Origin: Anaerofilum hominis
GTDB taxonomy: Bacteria; Bacillota; Clostridia; Oscillospirales; Ruminococcaceae
DNA length: 64,000 nt
Assembly: GCF_014287275.1 (NCBI RefSeq)
Contig: NZ_JACONZ010000001.1
Coordinates: 434,001 to 498,000 of the forward strand
Direction of reading: 5' to 3'
Below, piece by piece: positions 32,343-42,890 of this stretch (the stretch's first letter is position 1; every line of letters begins with the position of its first letter). The notes beneath the pieces were generated by a model that was given only the letters and a program-made list of their open reading frames with translations, ran no database searches and was not told where the DNA came from. The position numbers were made by a program, and so were the translations under genes.

Positions 32343-33632
32343 TTATAGCTTTTGCTTCAGCAGCTCTTCTTCGGCTTTTTTATGCCTGCCGGCAAGCGAG
32401 ATCGCCAGCGCGCCCACGACCAGCGCCCCCACATAAAGCGCGATCGCCATGATAAAAGCCCCGGTATAGCTGCCTAGTTTATCATAAAACAATCCGATGG
32501 AAGAGTAAAGCCCTCCGCCGATCAGGCTGTTCGCCATCATCATCAGCGACCAGATCTCCGAATAATGCTTCACGCCCACGATGCTGCGGGCAAGCAGCGG
32601 GCACTGCACCGTGTACATGCTGGACCCCAGCCCCACCGTAAAGGCCGCGGGCAGCACCAGCAGCGGGTTCGCCTTGCTCACCAGCATCAGCACATAGCCC
32701 AGCGTGGTGGTCACGGCCCCCCACACCAGGCCTGCGCGCACCCCCAGGCGGTCGTTGATCCAGCCGAGGATCAGGCTGCTGACGATCGTGCCGATGCTCA
32801 GGGCGATGCCCGCATAAGCGCCGAAATTGATCGACTGGCCCAGCTCCATCGTGGCGTAGGTGGCCGTATAGCCCGACACGCCGCTGCCGTAGCTGTACAT
32901 GATGCATGCCAGCCAGGCGACATACAGAAACAGAGAGCTGAATGCCTGCCTGCGCGTGAGGCCCCATTCGGAAGCCGCCCAATCCGCGCGTTTCTCCGGC
33001 TCGTCGCTGCCCGCCTCTTCTGCGCCATAGGGCAGGCATCCCACCTCTGCCGGGCTTTTGATGATAAGGAACACCGCGGGCAGCGTGATCACCGCGCCGA
33101 TGGCGGCAAGCACCAGATAGGCGGTTCTCCAGCCGAACGCCGTGATCAGCTGCGCCGACAGCAGATTATAAAGAATACCCGCCGCGCCGCTGACCGCCAC
33201 CACCACGCCCAGCACCGTGCCGGCCTTTTTGCGGAACCACATATTGAGCAGGATGGGGATAGCCACAAACCCGGTAAAAGCCTGCGCCACGCCGATCAGC
33301 AGGCCGGAAAAATAAAACATGGGGACCGAGCGATAGGTCGACATCAGCGCCAGACCGCCGAGTTCCACAATGGAGGCGATCCCCATCACCCGGCCGATCT
33401 TTCTGGTCGTCAAGATCTTGGATGCAGTGGTATACATCAGCGCCATCGCCACCGCCTCAATGCTCACAAAGGTGGTCAGCGCGCTCACCTCACACCCCAG
33501 GTCCCGCACGATGGGGGTGATAAAATTGCTCATGGCCGCCGCCACCGCGGCGCTGGAGCCGATCTTCATGCAGATACAGGCGATCACGATCCACCATGCA
33601 TAGTGCAGCCCGCCCGTTTTGATTTTCTTCAT
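32343..33632 (-). CDS. MFS transporter, oxalate/formate-antiporter-like
   Basis: 429 residues, 12 membrane segments. Start ATG 33632 or 33635 (AAGGGTGG upstream; a GTG lies at 33641). Motifs include HYAWWIVIACICMKIG, WFRKKAGTVLGVVVAVSGAAG and GWINDRLGVRAGLVWGA (loop 2-3-like D-R-x-G-x-R). The pattern fits the OFA/monocarboxylate branch of MFS. It shares a unit with the PatB-type gene and is divergent from a DeoR regulator. Substrate not deducible. Confidence 0.85.
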   Translation of the reverse strand: MKKIKTGGLHYAWWIVIACICMKIGSSAAVAAAMSNFITPIVRDLGCEVSALTTFVSIEAVAMALMYTTASKILTTRKIGRVMGIASIVELGGLALMSTYRSVPMFYFSGLLIGVAQAFTGFVAIPILLNMWFRKKAGTVLGVVVAVSGAAGILYNLLSAQLITAFGWRTAYLVLAAIGAVITLPAVFLIIKSPAEVGCLPYGAEEAGSDEPEKRADWAASEWGLTRRQAFSSLFLYVAWLACIMYSYGSGVSGYTATYATMELGQSINFGAYAGIALSIGTIVSSLILGWINDRLGVRAGLVWGAVTTTLGYVLMLVSKANPLLVLPAAFTVGLGSSMYTVQCPLLARSIVGVKHYSEIWSLMMMANSLIGGGLYSSIGLFYDKLGSYTGAFIMAIALYVGALVVGALAISLAGRHKKAEEELLKQKL

Positions 33633-34390
33633 CATTTCCACCCTTACGGCTCATATTTTTTCAATGTTCCAGGACATAAAAAGAACGGCCCGCCTTTTCC
33701 GCCCGGCTAAAACGCGGCGGTTTTGAAAAGGCAAGGCCGCCCTAAGGCCGAAGCCCCGCGCTGGAAAAGCGCTTTACAGGAAGCACCGCGCCCGCACGGT
33801 TTTGCAGCGGCCGGGCGGCGCTTCAAAAAATGCGCGCCCTCAGCTTTTTTCCTGCGGCCCGCCCCGCCGGACAAGCCCTCGCCGGAAACCTCCTCTGCTG
33901 CAAAGCGTGCAAAAAGCACCGCTTCCCGTCAGGGCCATCCAGACGGCACCGCGCAAAAGCGTCCCGCGCCTTTGCAGGCGGCATCCTCCACAAAATTTTG
34001 CCTGTTTTGACATTGAAGTCCTACTTTTTATCATATTACGCTTTCCTCTTTTTTCAATCTTTTTTACTTTAAAATACGAAAACTGCACTATTTGTTCGTT
34101 TCATCTGTTCGTTTTCTTCAAAATTGCACAAAGGACCACGGCGCTATTTTGCTATTCCGACCAGGCCCTATCGCCCGCCGCCCGCCACTGCCGTCGTTCC
34201 CCGCCCCGCGGGCTTCCTGCGCGCGTTTCCGGCCGGCGCGCTCCCCGCTGAAAAGCCTCTGCCGCAGCGCCCCGGTCCCTCTCTTTTTCTTCTCCTCTCA
34301 AAAACGGCGCCTTTCAAGGCATCCATGGCGGCGGAACACATCGGCTCGCTGTTGTTTTTTATGTTCTTTGCCTTTATCGTTTTGTGTGTG
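33633..34390. other. Long divergent intergenic region MFS/DeoR
   Basis: A minus-strand promoter is visible at 34057-34030 (see separate entry), which would give the MFS/PatB operon a leader of about 390 nt that is GC-rich and has no convincing gene. Two direct copies of TGTTCGTTT (34091 and 34106) are possible DeoR half-sites. Short open frames here look like chance ones. Confidence 0.5.
34030..34057 (-). promoter_or_regulatory. Candidate promoter of the MFS/PatB operon
   Basis: Minus strand TTGAAA (34057-34052), 16-bp spacer, TATGAT (34035-34030). A plus-strand TTGACA lies nearby (34007-34012) but without a matched -10 at ideal spacing. Confidence 0.5.
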
Positions 34391-34432
34391 TTGTTCTTTT
34401 CTGTTGACAAAAAGAACAAACCTGACTACGAT
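34391..34432 (+). promoter_or_regulatory. DeoR-gene promoter with overlapping inverted repeat operator
   Basis: TTGACA (34404-34409), 17-bp spacer, TACGAT (34427-34432). A perfect 10-bp inverted repeat TTGTTCTTTT (34391-34400) / AAAAGAACAA (34410-34419) covers the -35, the typical place for DeoR autorepression. The half-site resembles the upstream TGTTCGTTT copies. Confidence 0.75.
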
Positions 34433-34481
34433 AGAAATAATTCAGGATGTGCTTTCGCATCCCCTTTGCCGGGAGGCTGCC

Positions 34482-35240
34482 ATGAACAACAACAGGGTGG
34501 AACAGATCTACAAGCTGCTGCAGATCCACGAACAGGTCTCCGTACAGGATCTGGCCGACCTGATGCAGGTCACCAAAACGACGATCCGGCGCGATCTGCT
34601 CTTAATGGAAGAAAAAGGCCTGGTGCGGCGGCGGCGCGGCTATGCGCTGCTGCCCACCCGGGACCTGCTGACCAGGTTCAATTCCAGCGATCTCTTTCAG
34701 GAAGAAAAAATGAGGATCGCAAAAAAAGCCGTCCGCTATGTCACCTCCAACACCTCTCTGGCGCTGGATTCCGGCTCCAGCGTCGCCGCGCTGGTCAAGT
34801 GCCTGAAAGACGACCCCACCATTCAGGGGCTGGATATCGTCACTTCCTCGCTGGATATCGCCATCGCCACCTGTGAACAGTACCGGGTGGCGATCCCCGG
34901 TGGGTTTGTGCTTGCGGGGGAACAGTGTGTGGGGGGCGTCGATGTGACGGATTTCTTTCACAAGATCCATGCCGACCTTGTTTTTCTGGGCTCCACCGGC
35001 GTTTCCAACAGCAGCGGGCTCACGGTGTCCTATCCCCTCATGTGTTCGGTCAAAGAGGCCCTTGTGGGCTGCGCCACCACCAGGATAGCGCTGCTGGACT
35101 CCTCCAAATATCACTCCCGCGGGCTTTACACTTTCTGCGATTTCGATGCGCTGGACGTTCTCATCACGGTGGAAAATGAAGAAAATGCGCCTGTGCTGGA
35201 AAAGATCGCCCGGCACCATGTCGAGATCGTGCTGGTCTAG
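34482..35240 (+). CDS. DeoR-family transcriptional regulator
   Basis: 252 residues from ATG 34482 with GGGAGGC upstream. N-terminal HTH (NRVEQIYKLLQIHEQVSVQDLADLMQVTKTTIRRDLLLMEEKGLVRRRRGYAL) and a C-terminal DeoRC sugar-phosphate-type domain (LALDSGSSVAALVKCL, VFLGSTGVSNSSGLTV). Members repress sugar, nucleoside or glycerol operons. It is divergent from the MFS/PatB operon, the probable target. The effector is unknown. Confidence 0.9.
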   Translation: MNNNRVEQIYKLLQIHEQVSVQDLADLMQVTKTTIRRDLLLMEEKGLVRRRRGYALLPTRDLLTRFNSSDLFQEEKMRIAKKAVRYVTSNTSLALDSGSSVAALVKCLKDDPTIQGLDIVTSSLDIAIATCEQYRVAIPGGFVLAGEQCVGGVDVTDFFHKIHADLVFLGSTGVSNSSGLTVSYPLMCSVKEALVGCATTRIALLDSSKYHSRGLYTFCDFDALDVLITVENEENAPVLEKIARHHVEIVLV

Positions 35241-35374
35241 CTTTTCGCGCGGCGTCGTTGCCGGCATTTTTGTGCGCGCACCGACGCCGCCCTGCAAGCG
35301 TCTCCCTGCTGAATCGGTGTGGTGTAGAGAAAAGAGACAGAAAAAAGAAAAGCCGCACGTAGAATATCAAAGGA

Positions 35375-35620
35375 TCAGACCGTCTGGCTGCGTTTTTGAA
35401 ATGGAGTCAGACGGTATTTTAATTGAAAACGCTCAAAATCGCAAAAGTAAATGGAGTCGTCAATGAGTCGTCCGGCATGCTCAAAGGAGCGAAGTTTCCG
35501 CCTTGAGATGCATTCTGCTTTTAGCCTTTTAGAGCGGAGAAAAAATTCTCCGCCACAGCATTGTCATGGAGATCTCCGCGTTTTGACATCGACGGCGTAA
35601 TGCCTTATTCCTGAGTGATG
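35375..35620 (-). pseudogene. Degraded IS3-family transposase (OrfB C-terminal fragment)
   Basis: Minus strand translation from about 35604 gives GITPSMSKRGDLHDNAVAEN then FFSALK, the signature around the third acidic residue of IS3-group integrase domains. After a frameshift near 35530, the frame continues with LKAECI and later LIDDSIYFCDFERFQLKYRL then TPFQKRSQTV and a stop at 35377-35375. A TAA at 35607-35605 interrupts the frame where YGIT is expected. No inverted repeats were found, so this is a 3' remnant of an old insertion. Confidence 0.85.
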
Positions 35621-35942
35621 CACGGGGGAAGTTTCTACTGTTTGCAGACGGTCTTTCTCCTCTTTCCCCGTTTGTGGTGAAAGACAGCGGGCGCCGTGTC
35701 TTTATTTGTCCTGCGCCTCCCGGGCCCCCGGCCGATTTGCCCTTTGGGAAACGCGCTTCGCCCCGGGCCCAAACGCCGCAGCGCCTGCTGTGGACTGCCG
35801 GTCGCTGCGGGAGAGGGCCGCGCTCTGTGCCGCTCCCTGGTTTTTCATTTGCTTTAACCGATAATAAAAAATTTTTTGAACAAAACCTGAGTGAGATCTG
35901 TTCTTTCAAACGAATAGAAAAGTGAAAGGGGGTGCGAATGTC

Positions 35943-36506
35943 ATGAAAAAGGATCCGGCTACCGAAGACTCCAGGCTGGCTGCTCTGATCAAAAGCGATC
36001 CTCAGCAGGGACTGGCGGAGGCGATCCGCCTTTGGGGCGGAGCTGCGCGCACCCTGTGCCGCGGACAGCTGCGTGGCCTGCCCGAAGAGGAGATAGAAGA
36101 GTGCGTCGCAGACTGCTTTGCCGCCCTCTGGCGCGATATCGGCCGCTGGCAGCCGGAGCGCGGGCCGCTGAAAGGCTGGTTTTACGGCCTCTGCCGCCAC
36201 CTTGCGGCTGACCGCCGCAGGGCCGCCGTCAGGTCCTGCAGCCTGCCGCTGGAACAGGACCTGCCGGACGATGATGCTCTGGAGGACCAGGTGACCGCAC
36301 GGCTGAGCGCAGCCGCAGTGCAGCAGGCCGTGGATGCACTGGACGAGCCCGCGCGCACGGTTTTTCTGCACCGCTACTACGCCTGTCAGACCGTGCCGGA
36401 GATCGCCCGGACGCTGGGCCTTTCCCAAAAGCGGGTCGAAAATCTGCTGTTCCGCACCAAACCCAAGCTGAAAGATCTGCTCTTGAAAGGAGGTCTTGTC
36501 CCATGA
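35943..36506 (+). CDS. RNA polymerase sigma factor, ECF-like (second copy type)
   Basis: 187 residues from ATG 35943; AAAGGGGG ends 10 nt upstream, and the in-frame GTG at 35922 is rejected. Region 2 is RTLCRGQLRGLPEEEIEECVADCFAALWRDIGRWQPERGPLKGWFYGLCRHLAADRRR. Region 4 is LDEPARTVFLHRYYACQTVPEIARTLGLSQKRVENLLFRTKPKLKDLL. Its stop overlaps the anti-sigma ATG by 4 nt. Same design and same length as the factor at 28204, but a divergent sequence. Confidence 0.9.
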   Translation: MKKDPATEDSRLAALIKSDPQQGLAEAIRLWGGAARTLCRGQLRGLPEEEIEECVADCFAALWRDIGRWQPERGPLKGWFYGLCRHLAADRRRAAVRSCSLPLEQDLPDDDALEDQVTARLSAAAVQQAVDALDEPARTVFLHRYYACQTVPEIARTLGLSQKRVENLLFRTKPKLKDLLLKGGLVP

Positions 36507-37504
36507 AGTGGAAAGATCTGATCGCAACGTATGTTCCACAGGATGAAGCGCTGGATGAGCCGCCGCTCCCTGCCGCCGAGCAGGACGCGCTGCTGGAACG
36601 CACTCTGCAAAAGGCCGGGCTTCCCGGCCGGGAGGCGGGCCGCAAAAGAAAACTGTTTTTCCCCCGGCGGCTGGCCGGCGTCTGTGCGGCCGCCGTGCTG
36701 CTGCTTTTTGTCTTTGGCGCCAGCGCCGCATTTTTGATGGACGGCCGTCTGCTGGCGCTGTGGAGCGGCGGCGACCCCTCCACGGTCGCCGCTGTGCAGC
36801 TGGGCCAGAGCAGCGAAAACGGCGGGTACACCGCAACGCTGGTCGAGGCTGCAGGCGATGACAATCTCGCCTATTTTCTGATCGAACTCCAGGGGCCCAA
36901 CGGCGAAGCGCTGGCACAGGACCTGGGATTTGCCCGCGTCACTGTGAGGATGGAGGACAGCGTGCGCATGGGATGGAGCTGTGAGCAGCTCCCCGACGAT
37001 GATCTCTCCGACAACCGCACCAGTTTTTTGCTGGCTTTTGACAGTTCTGAAAAGATGTCCGGCCGAAAGCTGTCCATCACGCTGGAGGACCTGTACCGCT
37101 ACCGTGACGAGGGCGAGGTCCTCGCGGCAGGCGGCAGCTGGGAGTTTGAGACGGCGGTACAGCTTTCCGGTGTCAAGAGGACGTTCCGGCCCGGCGGCTC
37201 TTTGGATCAGGCGAATGGGACGCTGCACCTGAGTAAGGTCACCGTGACCCCGGTCTCCGTGTCGGTAGATCTCTGGCGCAACCCCCTGCCGCTGCTCTTT
37301 GCCAAAGACGCTCCCGATTACGTGTTCCCGGAAATGTGCGTAGAATTGGCCGACGGCACGCTGCTGACCGAAGAGGACCGCCTTTCCGGCGGCGCAGGCG
37401 GCGAGGACGCGTCCGTCACACTGCGGGCCAGTTACCGGCGCATCCTTGACCCGGACGAGGTGACCGCCGTGATCTTGGACGGCGTGCGGTTCGAGCTGAA
37501 ATAA
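36503..37504 (+). CDS. Putative anti-sigma factor (DUF4179-like), single-pass membrane protein
   Basis: 333 residues. Cytosolic residues 1-50 (KWKDLIATYVPQDEALDEPP) are followed by a membrane helix at about 54-74 and an outer domain of 250 residues with beta-strand character (GGYTATLVEAAGDDNLAYFLIELQGPNGE). ATGA overlap with the sigma gene. The outer domain resembles DUF4179/DUF5643-type extracellular domains of clostridial anti-sigma proteins. The stimulus is unknown. Confidence 0.78.
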   Translation: MKWKDLIATYVPQDEALDEPPLPAAEQDALLERTLQKAGLPGREAGRKRKLFFPRRLAGVCAAAVLLLFVFGASAAFLMDGRLLALWSGGDPSTVAAVQLGQSSENGGYTATLVEAAGDDNLAYFLIELQGPNGEALAQDLGFARVTVRMEDSVRMGWSCEQLPDDDLSDNRTSFLLAFDSSEKMSGRKLSITLEDLYRYRDEGEVLAAGGSWEFETAVQLSGVKRTFRPGGSLDQANGTLHLSKVTVTPVSVSVDLWRNPLPLLFAKDAPDYVFPEMCVELADGTLLTEEDRLSGGAGGEDASVTLRASYRRILDPDEVTAVILDGVRFELK

Positions 37505-37588
37505 GCCCGCTGCAGGCTCTCCCACAAAAAGTCCCCTCTCCCGGCAAAACTGGGCTTGAGAAAATCCGGAAAAGTCTTGCAGACAGGA

Positions 37589-37634
37589 CAAAAGCACTCC
37601 CCCAACGGCGTCGGCCGTTGGGGGAGTGCTTTTG
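37589..37634. terminator. Terminator after the second sigma/anti-sigma operon
   Basis: 20-bp perfect stem (37589-37608 with 37615-37634), CAAAAGCACTCCCCC-type arm, with A/T ends that make it usable in both directions. Confidence 0.9.
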
Positions 37635-37681
37635 CTGAAGCCGGGATCCCTGTGCAGGGGCCGCCGGCCTCCCAGCCTGAT

Positions 37682-37717
37682 AAAAAAGGGACTTGCACAA
37701 AGGCAAGTCCCTTTTTT
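37682..37717 (-). terminator. Terminator of tuf
   Basis: AAAAAAGGGACTTGC / GCAAGTCCCTTTTTT, 15-bp stem, 6-nt loop; T-tract on both strands. It lies 20 nt after the tuf stop. Confidence 0.9.
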
Positions 37718-37737
37718 GAGCTCTAACACATCAAAGA

Positions 37738-38940
<1,203 letters not shown>

Positions 38941-38982
38941 TGTAGTATCCTCCTTAAATTCAAAAAATGGTCACTTGGCCCT

Positions 38983-39011
38983 ATTTTAGCAATTAAGGCC
39001 TTAAAAATCAA
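38983..39011 (-). promoter_or_regulatory. Private promoter of tuf
   Basis: Minus strand TTGATT (39011-39006), 17-bp spacer, TAAAAT (38988-38983), in the 96-nt fusA-tuf gap. It would allow tuf to be expressed above the rest of the operon. Confidence 0.7.
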
Positions 39012-39036
39012 GAGTATCCGCGCCCGCAGAGGACTT

Positions 39037-41163
39037 TTAGCCCTCTTTCTTCGCGCGGCCCGCCATGATGGTCTCGGCGATGCTCTTGGGCACCTCCACA
39101 TAATGGCTGGGCTCCATGGTGTACTGCCCGCGGCCCTGGGTCTTGCTGCGCAGGTCAGTGGCATAACCGAACATGCTGGACAGGGGCACAAACGCATCGA
39201 TCTGCTGTGCGCCGCTGCGGCTCTCGGTGCCCTGGATCTGCCCGCGCCGGGCATTCAGGTCGCCGATAACGTCGCCCATATACTCGTCCGGCACGATGAC
39301 CGAAACTTTCATGATGGGCTCCAGGATGACGGGGTCGGCCTTGCGCATCGCCTCTTTGAACGCCATGGAACCGGCGATCTTAAAGGCCATCTCGGAGGAG
39401 TCGACCTCATGATAAGAGCCGTCGTACAGGGTGACCTTGACGTCGACAACGGGGTAGCCCGCAAGCACGCCGGCCTGCATGGCCCCCTGGATGCCCTGGT
39501 CGATGGGGCCGATGAACTCTTTGGGGATAGCGCCGCCGACCACGGCATTGACGAACTCGTATCCCTTGCCGGACTCGTTGGGCTCGATGTTGATCTTTAC
39601 ATGACCATACTGGCCCTTACCGCCGGACTGACGGGCGTATTTGGTCTCCTGATCGACCTTGCGGCGGATCGTCTCACGGTAGGCGACCTGGGGCTTGCCC
39701 ACGTTTGCCTCGACCTTGAACTCGCGCAGCAGGCGGTCGACAATGATCTCCAGATGCAGCTCGCCCATGCCGGCAATGATCGTCTGGCCGGTCTCCTCGT
39801 CGGTATAAGTGCGGAAAGTGGGGTCCTCCTCGGCCAGCTTCGCCAGCGCGATGCCCATCTTCTCCTGGCCGGCCTTGGTCTTGGGCTCGATGGCCACGCG
39901 GATGACGGGCTCGGGGAACTCCATGCTCTCAAGGATGATGGGGTGCTTCTCATCGCACAGGGTGTCGCCGGTGGTGGTGTTCTTCAGGCCCACGGCGGCG
40001 GCGATGTCGCCCGCATAGCACACGTCGATATCCTGACGGTGATTGGCGTGCATCTGCAGGATGCGGCCCATGCGCTCGTTGTTGTCCTTCACCGAGTTGT
40101 AAACGGTGGTGCCGGCCTTGATCACGCCCGAATAGATGCGGAAGAAGCACAGCTTGCCCACAAACGGGTCGGTCGCGATCTTGAACGCCAGCGCCGCAAA
40201 CGGCGCGTTGTCGTCCGAGGGACGGCTCTCCTCTTCGCCGGTGTCGGGGTTCATGCCCTTGATGTCCTCGATATCGGTCGGGGCGGGCATATAGTCCACG
40301 ATGGCGTCGAGCAGTTTCTGAACGCCCTTGTTCTTATAGGAGGTACCGCAGGTGACCGGCACGATGGTATTGGCAATGGTCTCCTTGCGCAGCGCCTTTT
40401 TGATCTCCTCTTTGGTGAGCTCCTCACCATCGAGGTACTTCATCATCAGCTCTTCGTCGTTTTCGGCGACAGCCTCGATGAGGGCATCGTGGTACTCCTG
40501 TGCCTTGGCTTTCATATCCTCGGGGATCTCCTCCACGCGGATATCCTTGCCCAGGTCGTCATAATAGATATCGGCCGTCATGTCGATCAGGTCGATGATA
40601 CCTTTAAAAGTATCCTCTTTGCCGATCGGCAGCTGGATGGGCACTGCATTCGCTTTCAGGCGCTCTTTCACCATGTCCAGGACATGATAGAAGTTTGCGC
40701 CCATGATGTCCATCTTGTTGACGTAGATCATGCGGGGCACATGGTACTTGTCCGCCTGATGCCACACCGTCTCGGACTGGGGCTCAACGCCGCCCTTGGC
40801 GCACATGACGGTGACAGAACCGTCGAGAACGCGCAGCGAGCGCTCGACCTCAACGGTAAAGTCCACGTGGCCCGGGGTGTCGATGATGTTGATGCGGTGC
40901 CGGTTTGCCAGCGCCTTTTTCGGGTCATTCTGGAGCTCGGTATGGCTCCAATAGCAGGTGGTCGCGGCGGAAGTGATGGTGATGCCGCGCTCCTGCTCCT
41001 GCGCCATCCAGTCCATCGTCGCGGTGCCGTCGTGCGTTTCACCGATCTTATGGTTGATGCCGGTGTAAAACAGAATACGCTCTGTTGTCGTGGTCTTACC
41101 CGCGTCGATGTGCGCCATTATGCCGATGTTTCTGGTCATTTCCAGAGAAACGTCTCTTGGCAT
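39037..41163 (-). CDS. fusA: Elongation factor G
   Basis: 708 residues. G1 [12 protein letters not shown], switch [19 protein letters not shown]; domain [12 protein letters not shown], domains III-V with [15 protein letters not shown] and the tip of domain IV ([30 protein letters not shown]). The GTPase drives translocation. Located 97 nt downstream of rpsG with an AAGGAGGTAAC ribosome binding site. In-frame ATG at 41163. Confidence 0.98.
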   Translation of the reverse strand: MPRDVSLEMTRNIGIMAHIDAGKTTTTERILFYTGINHKIGETHDGTATMDWMAQEQERGITITSAATTCYWSHTELQNDPKKALANRHRINIIDTPGHVDFTVEVERSLRVLDGSVTVMCAKGGVEPQSETVWHQADKYHVPRMIYVNKMDIMGANFYHVLDMVKERLKANAVPIQLPIGKEDTFKGIIDLIDMTADIYYDDLGKDIRVEEIPEDMKAKAQEYHDALIEAVAENDEELMMKYLDGEELTKEEIKKALRKETIANTIVPVTCGTSYKNKGVQKLLDAIVDYMPAPTDIEDIKGMNPDTGEEESRPSDDNAPFAALAFKIATDPFVGKLCFFRIYSGVIKAGTTVYNSVKDNNERMGRILQMHANHRQDIDVCYAGDIAAAVGLKNTTTGDTLCDEKHPIILESMEFPEPVIRVAIEPKTKAGQEKMGIALAKLAEEDPTFRTYTDEETGQTIIAGMGELHLEIIVDRLLREFKVEANVGKPQVAYRETIRRKVDQETKYARQSGGKGQYGHVKINIEPNESGKGYEFVNAVVGGAIPKEFIGPIDQGIQGAMQAGVLAGYPVVDVKVTLYDGSYHEVDSSEMAFKIAGSMAFKEAMRKADPVILEPIMKVSVIVPDEYMGDVIGDLNARRGQIQGTESRSGAQQIDAFVPLSSMFGYATDLRSKTQGRGQYTMEPSHYVEVPKSIAETIMAGRAKKEG

Positions 41164-41260
41164 AGTTACCTCCTAAACTTTTTGGGAACGCCGTGTGGGT
41201 CCCAGATATATCTTGTGCTTTGCGGCAAGGGAAACGGACACGGCCCCCCAAAGACGCAGA

Positions 41261-41731
41261 TTAGTATCTGTAGTGTGCAAAAGCCTTGTTGGCCTCGGCC
41301 ATCTTGTGGGTATCCTCACGCTTCTTGACCGCGTTGCCGGTGCCGTTGACGGCGTCCATGATCTCGCCTGCCAGACGCTCGCGCATGGTGCGCTCGTTCC
41401 GGGTGCGGGCATAGGCGGTCAGCCAGCGCAGGCCAAGGGTCTGGCGGCGCTCCGGGCGGACCTCCATCGGCACCTGGTAGTTGGCGCCGCCGACGCGGCG
41501 GGACTTGGTCTCCAGCACGGGCATGATGTTCTCGAGTGCTTTCTCGAACATCTCCAGCGGGTCGTTGCCGGTCTTTTCTTTGACGATGTCAAACGCGCCG
41601 TAGACGATCTTCTGGGCAACGCCCTTTTTGCCGTCGTACATGATGCTGTTGACCAGACGGGTGACCATCTTGGAATTGTAAACAGGATCAGCCAGCACGT
41701 CGCGCTTTGCAATGTTACCTCTTCTGGGCAT
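41261..41731 (-). CDS. rpsG: 30S ribosomal protein S7
   Basis: 156 residues from ATG 41731 (GAAGGAGGG nine nt upstream; in-frame upstream codons are part of that site). [17 protein letters not shown] start, [16 protein letters not shown] and [17 protein letters not shown] are conserved. It organises the 3' major domain of 16S rRNA. Second gene of the rpsL operon. Confidence 0.98.
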   Translation of the reverse strand: MPRRGNIAKRDVLADPVYNSKMVTRLVNSIMYDGKKGVAQKIVYGAFDIVKEKTGNDPLEMFEKALENIMPVLETKSRRVGGANYQVPMEVRPERRQTLGLRWLTAYARTRNERTMRERLAGEIMDAVNGTGNAVKKREDTHKMAEANKAFAHYRY

Positions 41732-41856
41732 CTTTCTTCCCTCCTTCACATAATGATATCATCGGTACTCGAAAGCGTCAGCTTCCGACAGTGTCCGCAA
41801 AGAGGCATATCTATATCAATACGCCTTCTTTTTGGCGACTATCAGATCAACTTTGA

Positions 41857-42285
41857 CTACTTCTTCGCGGCACCGGCCTTGGGACGCTTCGCGCCGTATT
41901 TGGAACGGGCCTGGTTGCGGCCGGAAACACCCTGGGTATCGAGAGTACCGCGGATGATGTGGTAGCGCACGCCGGGCAGGTCCTTGACACGGCCGCCGCG
42001 GATGAGCACGACAGAGTGCTCCTGCAGGTTGTGGCCGATACCGGGAATGTAAGAAGTGACCTCGATACCATTTGTGAGCTTGACACGGGCAACCTTACGA
42101 AGTGCGGAGTTCGGCTTTTTGGGGGTCATGGTGCGCACCGCGGTGCAGACGCCGCGCTTTTGCGGGGAGTTCTGCTCGGTGTACTGCTTCTTCTGGCTGT
42201 TATAGCCGCGGAGCAGCGCGGGAGCGGTGGACTTTTTCACCATCACCTCACGACCTTTGCGAACGAGCTGGTTAAAGGTGGGCAT
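41857..42285 (-). CDS. rpsL: 30S ribosomal protein S12
   Basis: 142 residues, standard length. [12 protein letters not shown] start, [15 protein letters not shown] loop with the unmodified lysine where streptomycin resistance mutations arise, and the [13 protein letters not shown] segment. Decoding-centre protein. AAAGGAGGAAAATC precedes the ATG. First gene of the rpsL-rpsG-fusA-tuf unit, with its own promoter at 42412-42440. Confidence 0.98.
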   Translation of the reverse strand: MPTFNQLVRKGREVMVKKSTAPALLRGYNSQKKQYTEQNSPQKRGVCTAVRTMTPKKPNSALRKVARVKLTNGIEVTSYIPGIGHNLQEHSVVLIRGGRVKDLPGVRYHIIRGTLDTQGVSGRNQARSKYGAKRPKAGAAKK

Positions 42286-42411
42286 GATTTTCCTCCTTTC
42301 CTGAGAATTTTTTTTGGGGCAAAGCCCCCTTTATGTTGTGGCGGCAAGCCGCCGGACAACCGTAAAACAGGCGCTGGGCAACGCAAAACACGCCCTTGGC
42401 GCAACATTTAT

Positions 42412-42440
42412 ATTTTACACGTTTCTTTTTGCGCTGTCAA
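42412..42440 (-). promoter_or_regulatory. Promoter of the rpsL-rpsG-fusA-tuf operon
   Basis: Minus strand perfect TTGACA (42440-42435), 17-bp spacer, TAAAAT (42417-42412), about 127 nt ahead of rpsL. The leader has a GGGGGCTTTGCCCC hairpin near 42315-42328, close to the rpsL ribosome binding site. Confidence 0.85.
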
Positions 42441-42545
42441 CAGAAAAGCGGCGTAAAATTCAGCATTTTGCCGATTTTTTACAGCTTTTCCCCCTGCGGG
42501 CTTTTCCCGGTCTTTCCTGAAAAGAATGGGCCAAAAACCGCGTTC

Positions 42546-42839
42546 TTATGCGGGGGGCAAAGCCTTTTCATAAAGAGAGGGGGCCGCATACTGTTTGCCG
42601 AACATCAGATCATACTGCAGCATGGCCTGCGCCTGGTACACGGTTTCCTGTTCCTGTGTCATCTGTGCGTTTCTCTTCTCCTCATCTGCAAAATAGAGGT
42701 CATAGGAGAGGTCGCCCAAAATCGGTTTTGAAGCGTACAGCCAGTCCATCCATGCAGGGCGGATGACTTCTCTTTCCATCTTCGCAAAAGTGCTTTTGTT
42801 TTCTCCATTTTTCCGACCATCCGTTCTACGCCGGTCCAA
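42546..42839 (-). CDS. Small protein of unknown function between rpoC and rpsL
   Basis: Up to 97 residues from TTG 42839, or 77 from ATG 42779 with a weak site. The C-terminal part (RPAWMDWLYASKPILGDLSY, then EEKRNAQMTQEQETVYQAQA) reads as a real helical protein rich in Q, Y and W. A good promoter lies just upstream (42891-42918), after the rpoC terminator. In other Firmicutes this slot holds an L7Ae-like ribosomal protein; this is not one. Start and function uncertain. Confidence 0.45.
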   Translation of the reverse strand: MDRRRTDGRKNGENKSTFAKMEREVIRPAWMDWLYASKPILGDLSYDLYFADEEKRNAQMTQEQETVYQAQAMLQYDLMFGKQYAAPSLYEKALPPA

Positions 42840-42890
42840 AAACGTTTCAGCCTTTTCCGGACCGCATTTTGCTTTCTCATTACTGGCTCT

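Noticed and set aside
33707..34088. Two short minus-strand frames in the MFS/DeoR gap
   Set aside because: No ribosome binding site, low-complexity Arg/Gly/Ser content and no family resemblance. Treated as leader sequence.
42659..42880. A 73-codon frame overlapping the small rpoC-rpsL gene in another frame
   Set aside because: Basic, repetitive translation. The alternative frame at 42546-42839 has more protein-like composition, although the choice is not certain.
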